A stretch of 64,000 bases of DNA, taken from positions 4,092,001-4,156,000 of the forward strand of contig NZ_CP010310.2 in the NCBI RefSeq assembly GCF_000815105.2, written 5' to 3'. Both the position numbers and the translations under genes were made by a program. Positions within the stretch are counted from its first letter, which is position 1. Each line of letters starts with the position of its first letter. The stretch is from Pandoraea pulmonicola. GTDB lineage: Bacteria; Pseudomonadota; Gammaproteobacteria; Burkholderiales; Burkholderiaceae. A model generated the notes under the pieces. It searched no databases, was not told where the DNA came from, and saw only the letters and a program-made list of their open reading frames with translations. Of this stretch, positions 9,938-19,437 are shown piece after piece.

Positions 9938-12340
9938 ATGCAGGTCACCGGTGACACAGCGTTCTATCGACGCTCAAGCTCCAGCGACGACGCCGACCGT
10001 CCGTCCGATTCGTCCCAGCCACCCGCCGACGAGTTTCACGACCTTCTGGCGTACGGCCCCTCGGCCAAAGGCGCGCGCGACGCAATTCGCGCCCTGTTGG
10101 GCGCCTACGCCGTCGCCACGAAATCGGCGTCGATTCAGTTCGGAGGCACCTGCGTGCAATTTCGGTGCGACCTCGATCTGTCAGAGCGATTTCAGTGCGC
10201 CGTCGCCCGGGTCATTGCCGACGAACGGGGAGTGACGGAAGACAACGCTTCCCCATGCGCCATCGCACGGCAGATCTGGCGAAACTTCCAGGCGGCGCCC
10301 GAAGCCACACGCCAGTGGTTTGCCAAATGGGCGGCGCAGTCGGTGCCTCAGGGCGAATCGTTCAATCGCTGGACGGGGCATGCCAAGGGGGCGGTGCTGC
10401 AATTGGCTCGAGGTGAAGGCACGCGGCTGGACGGCGTCGAGCTGATCGGCATGAATCTGAACGGTTTGAAGCTGCCGTCGGTTTGCATGACGGGTTCGCA
10501 CATCCGCTGGGTAAGCGCGCGCGGCGCCGACCTCTCGGGTGCGTGCTTGCGTGACGGCCATTGGCGAAATGCCGTCTTTGCGCCGCTGGATGACGACGAC
10601 GACGTATTCGCGCAGCCTGCCGACTTTCGCAATGCCGACCTGAGCGGCACCGCCCTCGACGACGTGTCGCTGCAGGGGGCGCAATGCCAGGGCGCCAGGC
10701 TATTGAGAATGCGCAGGCTCGCCGTCGATTTCTCCCAGGCCTGTCTTGACGACGCGCATATCTCGCTGGATCCGCAAGCCTTCGCCCGCTTGCCCGACTG
10801 TGGTTTGCGCAACGATGACGACACCGGAAGCGCTCGCCCCTGGGGTGTGTTGCACAGCATCGCTTCGATCGATGCGCGCCACGTCGGCCTCAAGCGCGAA
10901 CTCATGCATCAGTTCATCGATATCGTTCGCCACACCGGGCGCGCCGAGTCGCTCGTCTGGGACCATATCGACATCTGGCTCGACACGCTGGAGGATCCCC
11001 TCTACTGGGCCGATCTGCACGTGACGGCGTTCATCGACGACTTTCTGCCGATGGGACTGCTGCCCAAGTGGAACGTCTCGATCATGCCCGCCGACCTGAC
11101 GCACAGGCAGTTGGCGTTCTACATGCAATACCTGCTCGATATCGCCGCCGAGCCGGGATGGGTCACGTCGTGTCAGGGCGCCATCCACCAGATCGTGGAC
11201 GCCGCGCGTGCACATGCCAGCCTGAACGCGCTCGCGCACGCGCTTTGCGATACGTTTCACTCGCATGAAGACGTCGCACCGGCCGTCGGTGCATTGGAAG
11301 CCGTGCTCCCCGGACTGGCGCAGGACACCTGCCTGTTCATCGACGCGCACAGGCTCGACGCCGTCGCGTGCGAGCCCGCGCTGCTCCGCGCCGTCGCCCG
11401 GCGAGAACGCCTGCCGCCGTGGGGGCACGTCTATTGCCTGTCGAGACCCGCACCGGACGCCCCCTTCGCGGTCGTGCCGAACGGCAGCCCCTTGCAGGCG
11501 CTGCTACCTTCGCGTTTGCTTCACGACGCCTACGTCGCCTCGTCGTGCGCTCAACGGCAGCTTTGCGCGTCGGTGTTCGACGCCCTGCTCCCCCCGCCAG
11601 CGTCAACGGTGCACGGCATCCACGGCAGTCACGATGACCTCGATACCGGCGACGCAGTTGAAGCGAGTGATACGAGTGAGGAGTTTGATGCGGTTGATAC
11701 CGTTGATGCCGCTGATGCGGTCGATGCCGAGAATGCAGCCGATGTCGGCGGCGGTGACCTTGCGCGTGAGCGTTTTCTGCACGCCGTCATGGCGGCGTGC
11801 GGCTATCAGCCCGGCCCCGACCCGGCGCCCGATCTGACGAGCCACGCGTGGCAACTCCGGTTGCCGCGCATGCTCTCTCCTTGCCTTCTCGACATGCCGG
11901 ACACTGGCGTCGCACTGCCGCGTCAGGTGGCGGGTGCACGCTTGCGCGCGCCGGTTCGCCGCGCCATGCTCGAGGCGCTCGCGGCGGCCCTTCCCGTCCT
12001 GCATGAGATGACGCACGGGCCTGCCGCGATGTTGCTGATCGAATCGCTGCGGCATGTCCGGCTCAGTTCGAGCCTGGGGTTGGGCACCGAAACCTCCTCG
12101 CCCTACGCGCTGCGGCAAACCGCTTGCGCGCTGCTCAACGAAGCGATGGCGATGTCGGCCTCCCTGGTCACGGACGCCACGGCGAGCGCATGGCGCGACG
12201 TGCTGGTCGGCAACACGCCCGAGCTCGCCCGATGCACGGCAATGCTCGCTGGTGACATCACGGCCCATGTCCTGTCTCCGTCGGCGCCGCGCGAGCTGAG
12301 ACTCGCCTACGATGCGATTTACCCGCACGCCTGGCGTTGA
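9938..12340 (+). CDS. SopA-like type III effector, HECT-like E3 ubiquitin ligase mimic
   Basis: 800 residues from the ATG at 9938 (GGAGAGGG ten bases upstream). Layout: a Ser/Asp-rich leader (1-45), a helical region, pentapeptide-type repeats (about 160-275; GADLSGACL, NADLSGTAL, SLQGAQCQGA), a SopA-like central domain (about 300-550; DFLPMGLLPKWN, LTHRQLAFYMQYLL, DTCLFID), an acidic repetitive linker (567-603), and a C-terminal lobe (about 608-800). The C-lobe ends with LGTETSSPYALRQTACALL and a Cys at residue 766 in ELARCTAML, 34 residues before the end, close to the position of the catalytic Cys in Salmonella SopA (782 residues). SopA ubiquitinates host proteins after delivery by type III secretion. 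Domain order and length agree with SopA; activity and delivery are inferred. It is divergent from a CesT-like chaperone gene. Confidence 0.8.
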   Translation: MQVTGDTAFYRRSSSSDDADRPSDSSQPPADEFHDLLAYGPSAKGARDAIRALLGAYAVATKSASIQFGGTCVQFRCDLDLSERFQCAVARVIADERGVTEDNASPCAIARQIWRNFQAAPEATRQWFAKWAAQSVPQGESFNRWTGHAKGAVLQLARGEGTRLDGVELIGMNLNGLKLPSVCMTGSHIRWVSARGADLSGACLRDGHWRNAVFAPLDDDDDVFAQPADFRNADLSGTALDDVSLQGAQCQGARLLRMRRLAVDFSQACLDDAHISLDPQAFARLPDCGLRNDDDTGSARPWGVLHSIASIDARHVGLKRELMHQFIDIVRHTGRAESLVWDHIDIWLDTLEDPLYWADLHVTAFIDDFLPMGLLPKWNVSIMPADLTHRQLAFYMQYLLDIAAEPGWVTSCQGAIHQIVDAARAHASLNALAHALCDTFHSHEDVAPAVGALEAVLPGLAQDTCLFIDAHRLDAVACEPALLRAVARRERLPPWGHVYCLSRPAPDAPFAVVPNGSPLQALLPSRLLHDAYVASSCAQRQLCASVFDALLPPPASTVHGIHGSHDDLDTGDAVEASDTSEEFDAVDTVDAADAVDAENAADVGGGDLARERFLHAVMAACGYQPGPDPAPDLTSHAWQLRLPRMLSPCLLDMPDTGVALPRQVAGARLRAPVRRAMLEALAAALPVLHEMTHGPAAMLLIESLRHVRLSSSLGLGTETSSPYALRQTACALLNEAMAMSASLVTDATASAWRDVLVGNTPELARCTAMLAGDITAHVLSPSAPRELRLAYDAIYPHAWR
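11641..11757 (+). repeat. Degenerate GAT-GCN repeat encoding an acidic linker
   Basis: Within the SopA-like gene, imperfect copies of GATGCCGTTGAT-like units encode repeated Val/Ala-Asp-Ala triplets (DAVDTVDAADAVDAENAAD). The tract separates the central domain from the C-terminal catalytic lobe and sits where a flexible hinge would be needed. Confidence 0.7.
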
Positions 12341-12418
12341 ACCCTGCGGTATCCGGCTGTCGACATCCAGTCACGGCGCGGCCATCGCTGCGCCGGCAAG
12401 GCGTCGCCCGATGGTCAC

Positions 12419-12446
12419 TCGACATACCATTCGCCTATGCTATGAT
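12419..12446 (+). promoter_or_regulatory. Sigma70-type promoter of the Mn2+ riboswitch transcript
   Basis: TCGACA at 12419-12424 and TATGAT at 12441-12446 are 16 bases apart. A transcript starting 6-9 bases later would begin exactly at the 5' end of the riboswitch fold (12455), which supports the call. Confidence 0.65.
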
Positions 12447-12454
12447 TCGAGTCC

Positions 12455-12571
12455 TCATTGGGGAGTAGCCGCCCTGCCGTAGACATCCGTCATGGGCAGG
12501 GGCGTACGTCAACAGACTTGGCCGGTTCCGGCTATGGCGTGCGCAGCCCTCGGGCCTGGCGAGACCGATGA
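12455..12571 (+). ncRNA. yybP-ykoY manganese riboswitch
   Basis: The leader has the conserved features of this aptamer: TCATTGG followed by GGAGTAGCC at the 5' side, the CGTCAACA segment near 12507, and GGCGAGACC at 12558-12566. The closing helix pairs TCATTGG (12455-12461) with CCGATGA (12565-12571). It precedes a UPF0016/GDT1 family cation exporter, a known target class of this riboswitch. No strong terminator follows the aptamer, so control may act on access to the ribosome site rather than on transcription. Confidence 0.9.
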
Positions 12572-12646
12572 CGATGCTTCCGCCAACCGGGCCGGGACGC
12601 ATTGTCATTGGCTCGCGTGTACACGGCCCGGCGGAGATATAACAAG

Positions 12647-13204
12647 GTGTCCCCATTCCTCGTCTCGACCGGTGTGGTCGCGCTCGCCGAAATCGGCGAT
12701 AAAACCCAACTGCTGTCCCTCGTGCTCGCCGCGCGCTTCAAGAAGCCCGTGCCGATCATTCTCGGTATTTTCGTCGCCACCCTCGTCAACCATGGCTTTG
12801 CCGGCGCCGTCGGCGAATGGCTGTCGACCGCCGTCAGCCCGGCCATCATGAAATGGGCCGTCGTCGCATCGTTCCTCGGCATGGCGATCTGGATCCTCAT
12901 CCCCGACAAGCTCGACGAAGACGAGGCCGACACGCGCCGCAAGTTCGGCGTGTTCGTCTCGACCGTCATCACGTTCTTCATTGCGGAAATGGGCGACAAG
13001 ACGCAGATCGCGACCGTGATGCTCGCCGCACGTTATCAGGACTTCTTCGGCGTCGTCGCCGGCACCACGCTGGGCATGATGCTCGCCAACGTGCCGGCGG
13101 TGCTGGTCGGCCACAAGTTCGCCGGCCGCCTGCCGACCAAGGCCGTGCATGCCGTGGCCGCCGTGATCTTCGCCGTGCTCGGCATCATCACGCTGATGCA
13201 GTAA
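12647..13204 (+). CDS. UPF0016/GDT1 (TMEM165) family Mn2+ exporter
   Basis: 185-residue inner-membrane protein with six predicted hydrophobic segments in two halves. Each half carries the family signature: EIGDKTQLL near the N-terminus and EMGDKTQIA in the middle. The family exports Mn2+ (MneA in Vibrio) or exchanges Ca2+/Mn2+ in eukaryotes. The GTG at 12647 is chosen because the upstream in-frame TTG at 12602 would add a charged leader lying in the untranslated region; GGAG stands about 11 bases before. The Mn2+ riboswitch upstream strongly supports a manganese role. A hairpin follows the stop. Confidence 0.9.
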   Translation: MSPFLVSTGVVALAEIGDKTQLLSLVLAARFKKPVPIILGIFVATLVNHGFAGAVGEWLSTAVSPAIMKWAVVASFLGMAIWILIPDKLDEDEADTRRKFGVFVSTVITFFIAEMGDKTQIATVMLAARYQDFFGVVAGTTLGMMLANVPAVLVGHKFAGRLPTKAVHAVAAVIFAVLGIITLMQ

Positions 13205-13210
13205 ACGACA

Positions 13211-13259
13211 ACGCCGGCGTCAGGTCACGCACGACTCGTGCATGCCTTGACGCCGGCGT
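13211..13259. terminator. Long inverted repeat after the Mn2+ exporter gene
   Basis: A perfect 12-bp stem (ACGCCGGCGTCA at 13211-13222 with its complement at 13248-13259) encloses a smaller hairpin (GCACGA/TCGTGC, 13229-13241). It sits between two convergent genes and probably terminates both, although there is no T run. Confidence 0.6.
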
Positions 13260-13348
13260 GGCGGGCGGCTCGATCCGCCCACGGTGCGACCAGGATCCGT
13301 CGCGCCTCACGACGCCCCGAAGCGACTGCCTGTGACCTACCGCCCGAG

Positions 13349-13966
13349 CTACTGTCCGACCGTCTGCTCGACGTTGACCGTCCACCCGCTCGGGAACGGC
13401 AACTGCTTGAGCGCCGCATCGATCAGGAACGGCATGGCCGAGGCGAGCGACGGTCCGGCGTCGCTCGTATTCGCCTGTACGCGATACACCTCCTTGCCGC
13501 TCGCGCGATCGACGAAGCGCAGCTGCAGCCCCGCCACCGCATACGGGTAATCACGCTGGACATACGCCGGCGGCGCGCCATACGGATAACCGTACCAGCC
13601 CCACGGACGTCCCCACGGCCCCCAGGGACCCCACGGGCCGGGCGCGAACATCGGATCGTAGACCGGCTCGGCCACCCGCATGACCTGCTGCGAAATGCCG
13701 TAGGTCATGCCGATCAGATAGTGCGCGCTCGCGGAACTCTGCTCGCGGAAACCATCGCCGGCCAGGCGCGCGCGCAGCCACTGCTCGTAAGTCGCATGCT
13801 CCTGGTTGTTCTGCTGCTCGGCGGTGCGCGTGAGCGCGTAGGTACGCGGGCCGTCGAAGCCCGGCGAATCGCCGAACGCGGTCACCTGGCTCGTGACCGT
13901 GCTGGCACAGCCCGCCAGCAAGACGCTGACGAGCGCCAGCGTCGCCATTCCCCATCGTTTCCACAT
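13349..13966 (-). CDS. DUF4136-type lipoprotein
   Basis: 205 residues beginning with a lipoprotein signal peptide (ALVSVLLAGC, lipid-modified Cys20). The mature part resembles DUF4136 proteins: a short strand-rich N-terminal portion with YALTR, a middle stretch rich in Pro, Gly, Trp and Tyr (around residues 110-137), and a C-terminal region containing YRVQANTSD and PFPSGW. Function of the family is unknown; an envelope-anchored role is expected. The ATG at 13966 has GGAG about ten bases upstream. It is convergent with the Mn2+ exporter gene and divergent from pepN. Confidence 0.8.
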   Translation of the reverse strand: MWKRWGMATLALVSVLLAGCASTVTSQVTAFGDSPGFDGPRTYALTRTAEQQNNQEHATYEQWLRARLAGDGFREQSSASAHYLIGMTYGISQQVMRVAEPVYDPMFAPGPWGPWGPWGRPWGWYGYPYGAPPAYVQRDYPYAVAGLQLRFVDRASGKEVYRVQANTSDAGPSLASAMPFLIDAALKQLPFPSGWTVNVEQTVGQ

Positions 13967-14167
13967 GATTGACTGCTCCAGAGAAGGCCGCGGGCGCCGA
14001 ATGCGCGTCGCCCCCGCCGATTTAAGCATAGGACGGCACCTCGCGCCCCATGTCGCTCATTTGACGTGGCCGCCGCGCCAAAATTCAGCAGATTTTCCGT
14101 AAAGCGACTCAAAAGCCGACACTCCGTTACAATTTGTGAATCCTTGGCCGTCAGCAAAACCCCGTCC

Positions 14168-16897
14168 ATGCTCAGAACCGACCTCGCAGGCGTAATTCAG
14201 CGCTCCGACTATACGCCCCCGGCGTACCTGATCGACACCGTCCAACTCGACTTCGACCTCGCCCCCGATGTCACCACCGTGACCAGCCGCCTGCGCGTGC
14301 GCCGCAATCCGGCGGGCGGCGGCGGCGACCTCGAACTCGCGGGGCAGGGGCTGCAACTGGTGAGCCTCGAGCTCGATGGCAAACCGTGGGCCGGTTACCG
14401 CACGGGAGAGGAGACGCTGAGCGTCGAAGCGCCACCCGAGGCGTTCGAGCTCACGCTCGTCACGCGCTGCCGTCCGCAGGAAAACACGTCGCTCATGGGG
14501 CTGTACGTCTCGGGCGGCAACTTCTTCACCCAGTGCGAAGCCGAGGGCTTTCGCAAGATCACCTATTTCCTCGATCGCCCGGACGTGATGGCCACCTACA
14601 CCGTCACGTTGCGCGCCGATCGCGAAGCCTATCCGGTGCTGCTGGCCAACGGCAACCTGATCGACAAGGGCGATCTGCCCGACGGGCGTCACTTCGCCGT
14701 ATGGGACGACCCGTTCAAGAAGCCCAGCTACCTGTTTGCGCTGGTGGCCGGCCGGCTGGTCTGCCGCGAGGAGCGCATCGTCGCCGGGGATGGCCGCGAG
14801 AAGCTGCTTCAGGTCTGGGTGCAGCCGCAGGATCTGGACAAGACCGAGCACGCCATGCACTCGCTCGTCAACTCGATCCGTTGGGACGAGGAGCGCTTCG
14901 GCCGGGTGCTGGACCTCGATCGCTTCATGATCGTCGCCGTGAGCGACTTCAACATGGGCGCGATGGAAAACAAGGGCTTGAACATCTTCAACACGAAGTA
15001 CGTGCTGGCCGATGCCGCCACCGCGACCGACGACGACTTCGGCAACATCGAGGCCGTCGTGGGCCACGAGTACTTCCACAACTGGACCGGCAACCGCGTG
15101 ACGTGCCGCGACTGGTTCCAGTTGAGCCTAAAGGAAGGCCTGACCGTCTTCCGCGATCAGGAATTCTCGGCCGACATGATGGGCTCCGAGTCGGGCCGGG
15201 CGGTCAAGCGCATCGACGACGTGCGCGTGCTGCGTCAGGCGCAGTTTCCCGAGGACGCAGGCCCGATGGCTCACCCGGTTCGCCCGGAGAGCTACGTCGA
15301 AATCAACAACTTCTATACGGTCACCGTCTACGAGAAAGGCGCCGAAGTCGTGCGCATGTACCAGACGCTGCTCGGCCGCGACGGCTTCCGGCGCGGCATG
15401 GACCTGTACTTCGAGCGTCACGACGGTCAGGCCGTGACGTGCGACGACTTCCGCGCCGCGATGGCCGACGCCAACCAGCGCGACCTCACGCAGTTCGGCC
15501 GCTGGTACAGCCAGGCCGGCACGCCTCGCGTGACGGTCGAGACGGCTTATGACGAGGACGCCCGCACCTATACCCTCACGCTCACGCAGCGCTGCCCGAA
15601 GGTCGGTGTGGAGTTGCAGGACGAAACGCTGGTCAAGCAGCCGTTCCATATCCCGTTCGCCGTCGGCCTGCTCGATCGCGACGGCCGCGACATCGTGCTG
15701 CGCCTGGCCGGCGAGGCGGGCGGGGCGAACGGGGTGAACGATATGCCGGCAGCGACCACACGTGTGCTCGACTTCACGCAGGAGCGTCAGAGCTTCACGT
15801 TCGTGGACGTGCCGCACAACCCGATGCCGTCGTTGCTGCGCGGCTTCTCGGCGCCGGTCATCGTCGAGCACGAATACACCATCGACGAGCTCGCGTTCCT
15901 GATGGCGCACGACAGCGATCCGTTCAACCGCTGGGAAGCGGGTCAACGCCTGGCCACGCGTCAGTTGCTCGCGCTTGTCGAATCGATTCAGTTGGGACAG
16001 TTGCCGAGCGTCGACAGCTACGTGCTCGAAGCCTTCCGCCAGGTACTGCGCGACGAGTCGCTCGACCCGGCGTTCCGCGCCCAGGCGCTCACGCTGCCCG
16101 CCGAGTCGTATCTCGGCGAACAGATGACGGAGATCGATCCGGCAGCCATCCATGCGGCGCGTCAGTACCTGCGTCAGCGTCTGGCGGCGTCGCTTCACAC
16201 CGAATGGCTTGCGGCGTATCACAATCATCGCGTGCCGGGGCCGTATCGCCCGGATGCCGCTTCGGCCGGCGAGCGTGCGCTGAAGAATCTCGCACTCTCA
16301 TACCTGATGGAGCTCTCGGACGCGGGCGTCGCGCAGACCGCGCGCACGCAATACGACACGGCCGACAACATGACCGATCGTTTCGCCGCGCTCGCCGCCC
16401 TCGTGCAGCGCGGCGGTGCGGCACGCGAAGGCGAGGCCGCCCACGGCCCGAATCATGCCGCCGAAGCGCTCGAGGACTACTACCAGCGTTTCGAGCACGA
16501 ACCGCTCGTCATCGACAAGTGGTTCGCATTGCAGGCCATGCAGCGCGGCGACGGCAGCCATTGCGTGATCGACGCCGTGCGCGCTCTCATGCGTCACCCG
16601 GCCTTCACGCTCAAGAACCCGAACCGCGCGCGCTCGCTGATCTTCAGCTTCTGCAGCGGCAACCCGGCCCAGTTCCATGCGACCGATGGCTCGGGTTATC
16701 GCTTCTGGGCAGAACAAGTGCTCGCGCTCGACGCCCTGAACCCGCAAGTGGCCGCACGTCTGGCCCGCGTGCTCGATCGCTGGCGCAAGTACACGCCGGC
16801 ACTGCGCGAGCACATGCGCGAAGCACTGGGCGAGGTCTCGCGCCACACGTCGCTGTCGAAGGACGTGCGCGAGATCGTCGAGAAGGCGCTCGCCTGA
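14168..16897 (+). CDS. pepN: Aminopeptidase N (M1 family)
   Basis: Zinc aminopeptidase of 909 residues, slightly longer than the 870 of the E. coli enzyme. The substrate-binding GAMEN motif (MGAMENKGLN) is near residue 265, and the zinc site HEYFHNW has His300, catalytic Glu301 and His304; the third ligand is probably the Glu in LSLKEGLTVF. It removes N-terminal residues from peptides in the cytoplasm. The ATG at 14168 is preferred because conserved sequence (DYTPPAYLIDTVQLDF) begins soon after; the longer frame upstream has no family resemblance. Confidence 0.96.
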   Translation: MLRTDLAGVIQRSDYTPPAYLIDTVQLDFDLAPDVTTVTSRLRVRRNPAGGGGDLELAGQGLQLVSLELDGKPWAGYRTGEETLSVEAPPEAFELTLVTRCRPQENTSLMGLYVSGGNFFTQCEAEGFRKITYFLDRPDVMATYTVTLRADREAYPVLLANGNLIDKGDLPDGRHFAVWDDPFKKPSYLFALVAGRLVCREERIVAGDGREKLLQVWVQPQDLDKTEHAMHSLVNSIRWDEERFGRVLDLDRFMIVAVSDFNMGAMENKGLNIFNTKYVLADAATATDDDFGNIEAVVGHEYFHNWTGNRVTCRDWFQLSLKEGLTVFRDQEFSADMMGSESGRAVKRIDDVRVLRQAQFPEDAGPMAHPVRPESYVEINNFYTVTVYEKGAEVVRMYQTLLGRDGFRRGMDLYFERHDGQAVTCDDFRAAMADANQRDLTQFGRWYSQAGTPRVTVETAYDEDARTYTLTLTQRCPKVGVELQDETLVKQPFHIPFAVGLLDRDGRDIVLRLAGEAGGANGVNDMPAATTRVLDFTQERQSFTFVDVPHNPMPSLLRGFSAPVIVEHEYTIDELAFLMAHDSDPFNRWEAGQRLATRQLLALVESIQLGQLPSVDSYVLEAFRQVLRDESLDPAFRAQALTLPAESYLGEQMTEIDPAAIHAARQYLRQRLAASLHTEWLAAYHNHRVPGPYRPDAASAGERALKNLALSYLMELSDAGVAQTARTQYDTADNMTDRFAALAALVQRGGAAREGEAAHGPNHAAEALEDYYQRFEHEPLVIDKWFALQAMQRGDGSHCVIDAVRALMRHPAFTLKNPNRARSLIFSFCSGNPAQFHATDGSGYRFWAEQVLALDALNPQVAARLARVLDRWRKYTPALREHMREALGEVSRHTSLSKDVREIVEKALA

Positions 16898-16940
16898 GCG
16901 CCTTCACGTACACCACGCGTACCTCGCGCGCCCCTTGACT

Positions 16941-16970
16941 CACGCGGCCACGCAACGCCATGGCCGCGTG
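16941..16970. terminator. Bidirectional hairpin between pepN and metE
   Basis: A perfect 10-bp stem pairs CACGCGGCCA (16941-16950) with TGGCCGCGTG (16961-16970) around a 10-base loop. It lies between convergent pepN and metE. There is only a weak T/C-rich tail, so termination is inferred. Confidence 0.5.
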
Positions 16971-17002
16971 ACGTCTTCTCCCGTCCCTTACGTATTACGT
17001 AA

Positions 17003-19303
17003 TCACGCCGCCTGCGCCGGCGTGGTCGTCAGACGCAGGCGCACCGCGCGAGCGGCGGCGACCATGTTGGCGAGCGCATCGTCGACCTGCGCCCAGTCGC
17101 GCGTTTTCAGGCCGCAGTCCGGATTGATCCACAGACGCGCCGCCGGAATGCGCGCGAGCGCCGCCTCGATGAGACGCTCCATCTCGGCCTGCGACGGCAC
17201 GCGCGGCGAATGAATGTCGTACACGCCCGGCCCGATCTCGTTCGGATATTCGAACGCCTCGAATGCGCCCAGCAACTCCATGTCGGAGCGCGTCGTCTCG
17301 ATGGAGATCACATCGGCGTCGAGCGCCGCGATCGACGGCAGAATGTCGTGAAACTCCGAATAACACATATGCGTGTGGATCTGCGTATCGTCGGCGACGC
17401 CCGACGAACACACGCGAAATGCGCGCACCGCCCAGTCGAGATACGCCTGCCGATCCTTCTCGCGCAGCGGCAGCCCTTCGCGCAGCGCCGGCTCGTCGAT
17501 CTGGATCACGCGCACACCGGCGGCCTCCAGCGCCGCCACTTCCTCACGCAAGGCGAGCGCGATCTGTAGCGCGGTGACCTCGCGCGGCTGATCGTCGCGC
17601 ACGAACGACCATTGCAGCATCGTGACCGGCCCCGTCAGCATGCCCTTGACCGGCTTGTCGGTCAGTTGCTGGGCGTAGGCGCTCCACGTCACCGTCATCG
17701 GTTCCGGCAGATACACATCGCCATAGATCACCGGAGGCTTCACGCAGCGCGATCCGTAGCTCTGCACCCAACCGTGCTCGGTGATCACGAATCCCCACAG
17801 CAGATCGCCGAAGTACTCGACCATGTCGTTGCGCTCGGCCTCGCCGTGCACGAGCACATCGAGGCCATAGGCTTCCTGCTTTTCGATGGCCAGACGGATC
17901 TGCGCGCGCATCGTCTCCAGATAATCCAGATGCGACATGGCGCAGCGCTTGAAGTCGGCGCGGGCCGCGCGAATCGCAGGCGTCTGGGGAAACGAGCCGA
18001 TGGTCGTCGTGGGCAGTAACGGCAGCTTGAGCCAGGCACGCCGCGCATTCGCGCGCACCGGATGGGGCGAAGCGCGACGTGTGTCGGCGTCGGTCAGCGC
18101 CGCCAGACGCTTTTGCACCACACGGTTATGGATGCGCGGCGACGTGCGACGCGCGGCCTGTGCGGCGGCGTCCGCCACGAACGCGGCGCGCACCTCGGCA
18201 CTGGCGAACTCCGCGGCATCGAGCGAGCGGCGCAACAGGGCGACTTCGTCCAGCTTCTGCACGGCGAAAGCGAGCCAGGTACGCACTTCCCTGTCGAGCC
18301 GCACCTCGCTCGCCAGATCGACCGGGCAGTGCATCAGCGAGCAGCTCGACGCGACCCACAAGCGCTCGCCGAGTGTCTCGGCAAGCGGCGCGAGCTGCGC
18401 GCGCGCCCCCGCGAGATCGCAGCGCCAGACGTTCCGGCCATCGACCACGCCGACCGACAGCACCTTGTCCCGCAGCCATTGCGCCGCGAACGTTTCGATC
18501 TGCGCGGGCGCACGCACGGCGTCGATATGCACGCCCGCTACCGGCAGCGCGGCGAGCATGGCCGCGTGTTCGCTCACGTCGCCGAAGTACGTGGCCAGCA
18601 AAAGCGCCGGCGCCGCAGCCGCCAGGCGCGCGTACGCGGGGGCGAAGGCATCACGCCAGAGATCGGGCAGATCGAGCGCGAGGATCGGTTCGTCGATCTG
18701 CACCCACGTCACGCCTTGCACCTTCAGACGCGCGAGCACGCGTTCGTACTGCGCGAGGAGTTCGGGCAGCAGCGAAAGACGGTCAACCAGACCGCCCTTC
18801 TCCTTGCCCAGGAACAGCAGCGAGAGCGGGCCGAGCAATACCGCCTTGACGTTGCCGCCCTCGCGCAGCGCCTCGTCGACTTCGTCGAAAAGCCATGGCG
18901 TTCCCGCGCCGAAGCGCGTTTGCGGCGTGTACTCCGGCACGAGGTAGTGGTAGTTCGTATCGAACCACTTCGTCATTTCCATCGCGCTGTGTTGCGCATT
19001 GCCGCGGGCGGCGACGAAATAGTCGGCGAGCGTCAGGGCCGCCGACGCCGCACCGAAACGCTCGGGCAGTCCGCCCACCAGCGCCAGCGTGGAGAGCACC
19101 TGGTCGTACCAATGGAAGTCGCCCACCGTGATCCAGTCGAGCCCCGCCTCGCGCTGCGCACGTCGGTTGGCTGAGCGGATGTCGCGCCCCGTCGCCTGCA
19201 GCGTCGCGACATCCGTTTCACCGCGCCAGAACGCCTCGATGGCGAATTTGAGTTCACGCTGCGCACCAATGCGCGGCAATCCGAGTACGTGGGCCTGAGC
19301 CAT
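17003..19303 (-). CDS. metE: Cobalamin-independent methionine synthase
   Basis: 766-residue cytoplasmic enzyme that transfers the methyl group of 5-methyltetrahydropteroyl-triglutamate to homocysteine. The N-terminal half begins with [13 protein letters not shown]; the C-terminal half holds the zinc ligands in HTHMCYSEF and NPDCGLKTR, plus the family motif [12 protein letters not shown]. The start at 19303 has GGAGA eight bases upstream. It is divergent from metR, the usual arrangement in which MetR with homocysteine activates metE. Confidence 0.97.
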   Translation of the reverse strand: MAQAHVLGLPRIGAQRELKFAIEAFWRGETDVATLQATGRDIRSANRRAQREAGLDWITVGDFHWYDQVLSTLALVGGLPERFGAASAALTLADYFVAARGNAQHSAMEMTKWFDTNYHYLVPEYTPQTRFGAGTPWLFDEVDEALREGGNVKAVLLGPLSLLFLGKEKGGLVDRLSLLPELLAQYERVLARLKVQGVTWVQIDEPILALDLPDLWRDAFAPAYARLAAAAPALLLATYFGDVSEHAAMLAALPVAGVHIDAVRAPAQIETFAAQWLRDKVLSVGVVDGRNVWRCDLAGARAQLAPLAETLGERLWVASSCSLMHCPVDLASEVRLDREVRTWLAFAVQKLDEVALLRRSLDAAEFASAEVRAAFVADAAAQAARRTSPRIHNRVVQKRLAALTDADTRRASPHPVRANARRAWLKLPLLPTTTIGSFPQTPAIRAARADFKRCAMSHLDYLETMRAQIRLAIEKQEAYGLDVLVHGEAERNDMVEYFGDLLWGFVITEHGWVQSYGSRCVKPPVIYGDVYLPEPMTVTWSAYAQQLTDKPVKGMLTGPVTMLQWSFVRDDQPREVTALQIALALREEVAALEAAGVRVIQIDEPALREGLPLREKDRQAYLDWAVRAFRVCSSGVADDTQIHTHMCYSEFHDILPSIAALDADVISIETTRSDMELLGAFEAFEYPNEIGPGVYDIHSPRVPSQAEMERLIEAALARIPAARLWINPDCGLKTRDWAQVDDALANMVAAARAVRLRLTTTPAQAA

Positions 19304-19437
19304 GAGCGGTCTCCTTCCAGGAGCTTGCAATGTTGCAAAGTGAATGTCGGCGGCAATGTCCGCCCAGGCTGGCAGTATCCCGGCGCCCCATGTATTATTC
19401 AAACGAAAGTTTTTGCTTTTTATCATTAATTTAATTC

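Noticed and set aside
16988..17002. Palindromic TTACGTATTACGTAA before the metE stop as an operator.
   Set aside because: It overlaps the 3' end of metE near a hairpin between convergent genes, where an operator has no obvious role.
19304..19437. A MetR binding site between metE and metR.
   Set aside because: The expected TGAA-N5-TTCA sequence is not present exactly; only scattered half sites are seen, so I do not list it.
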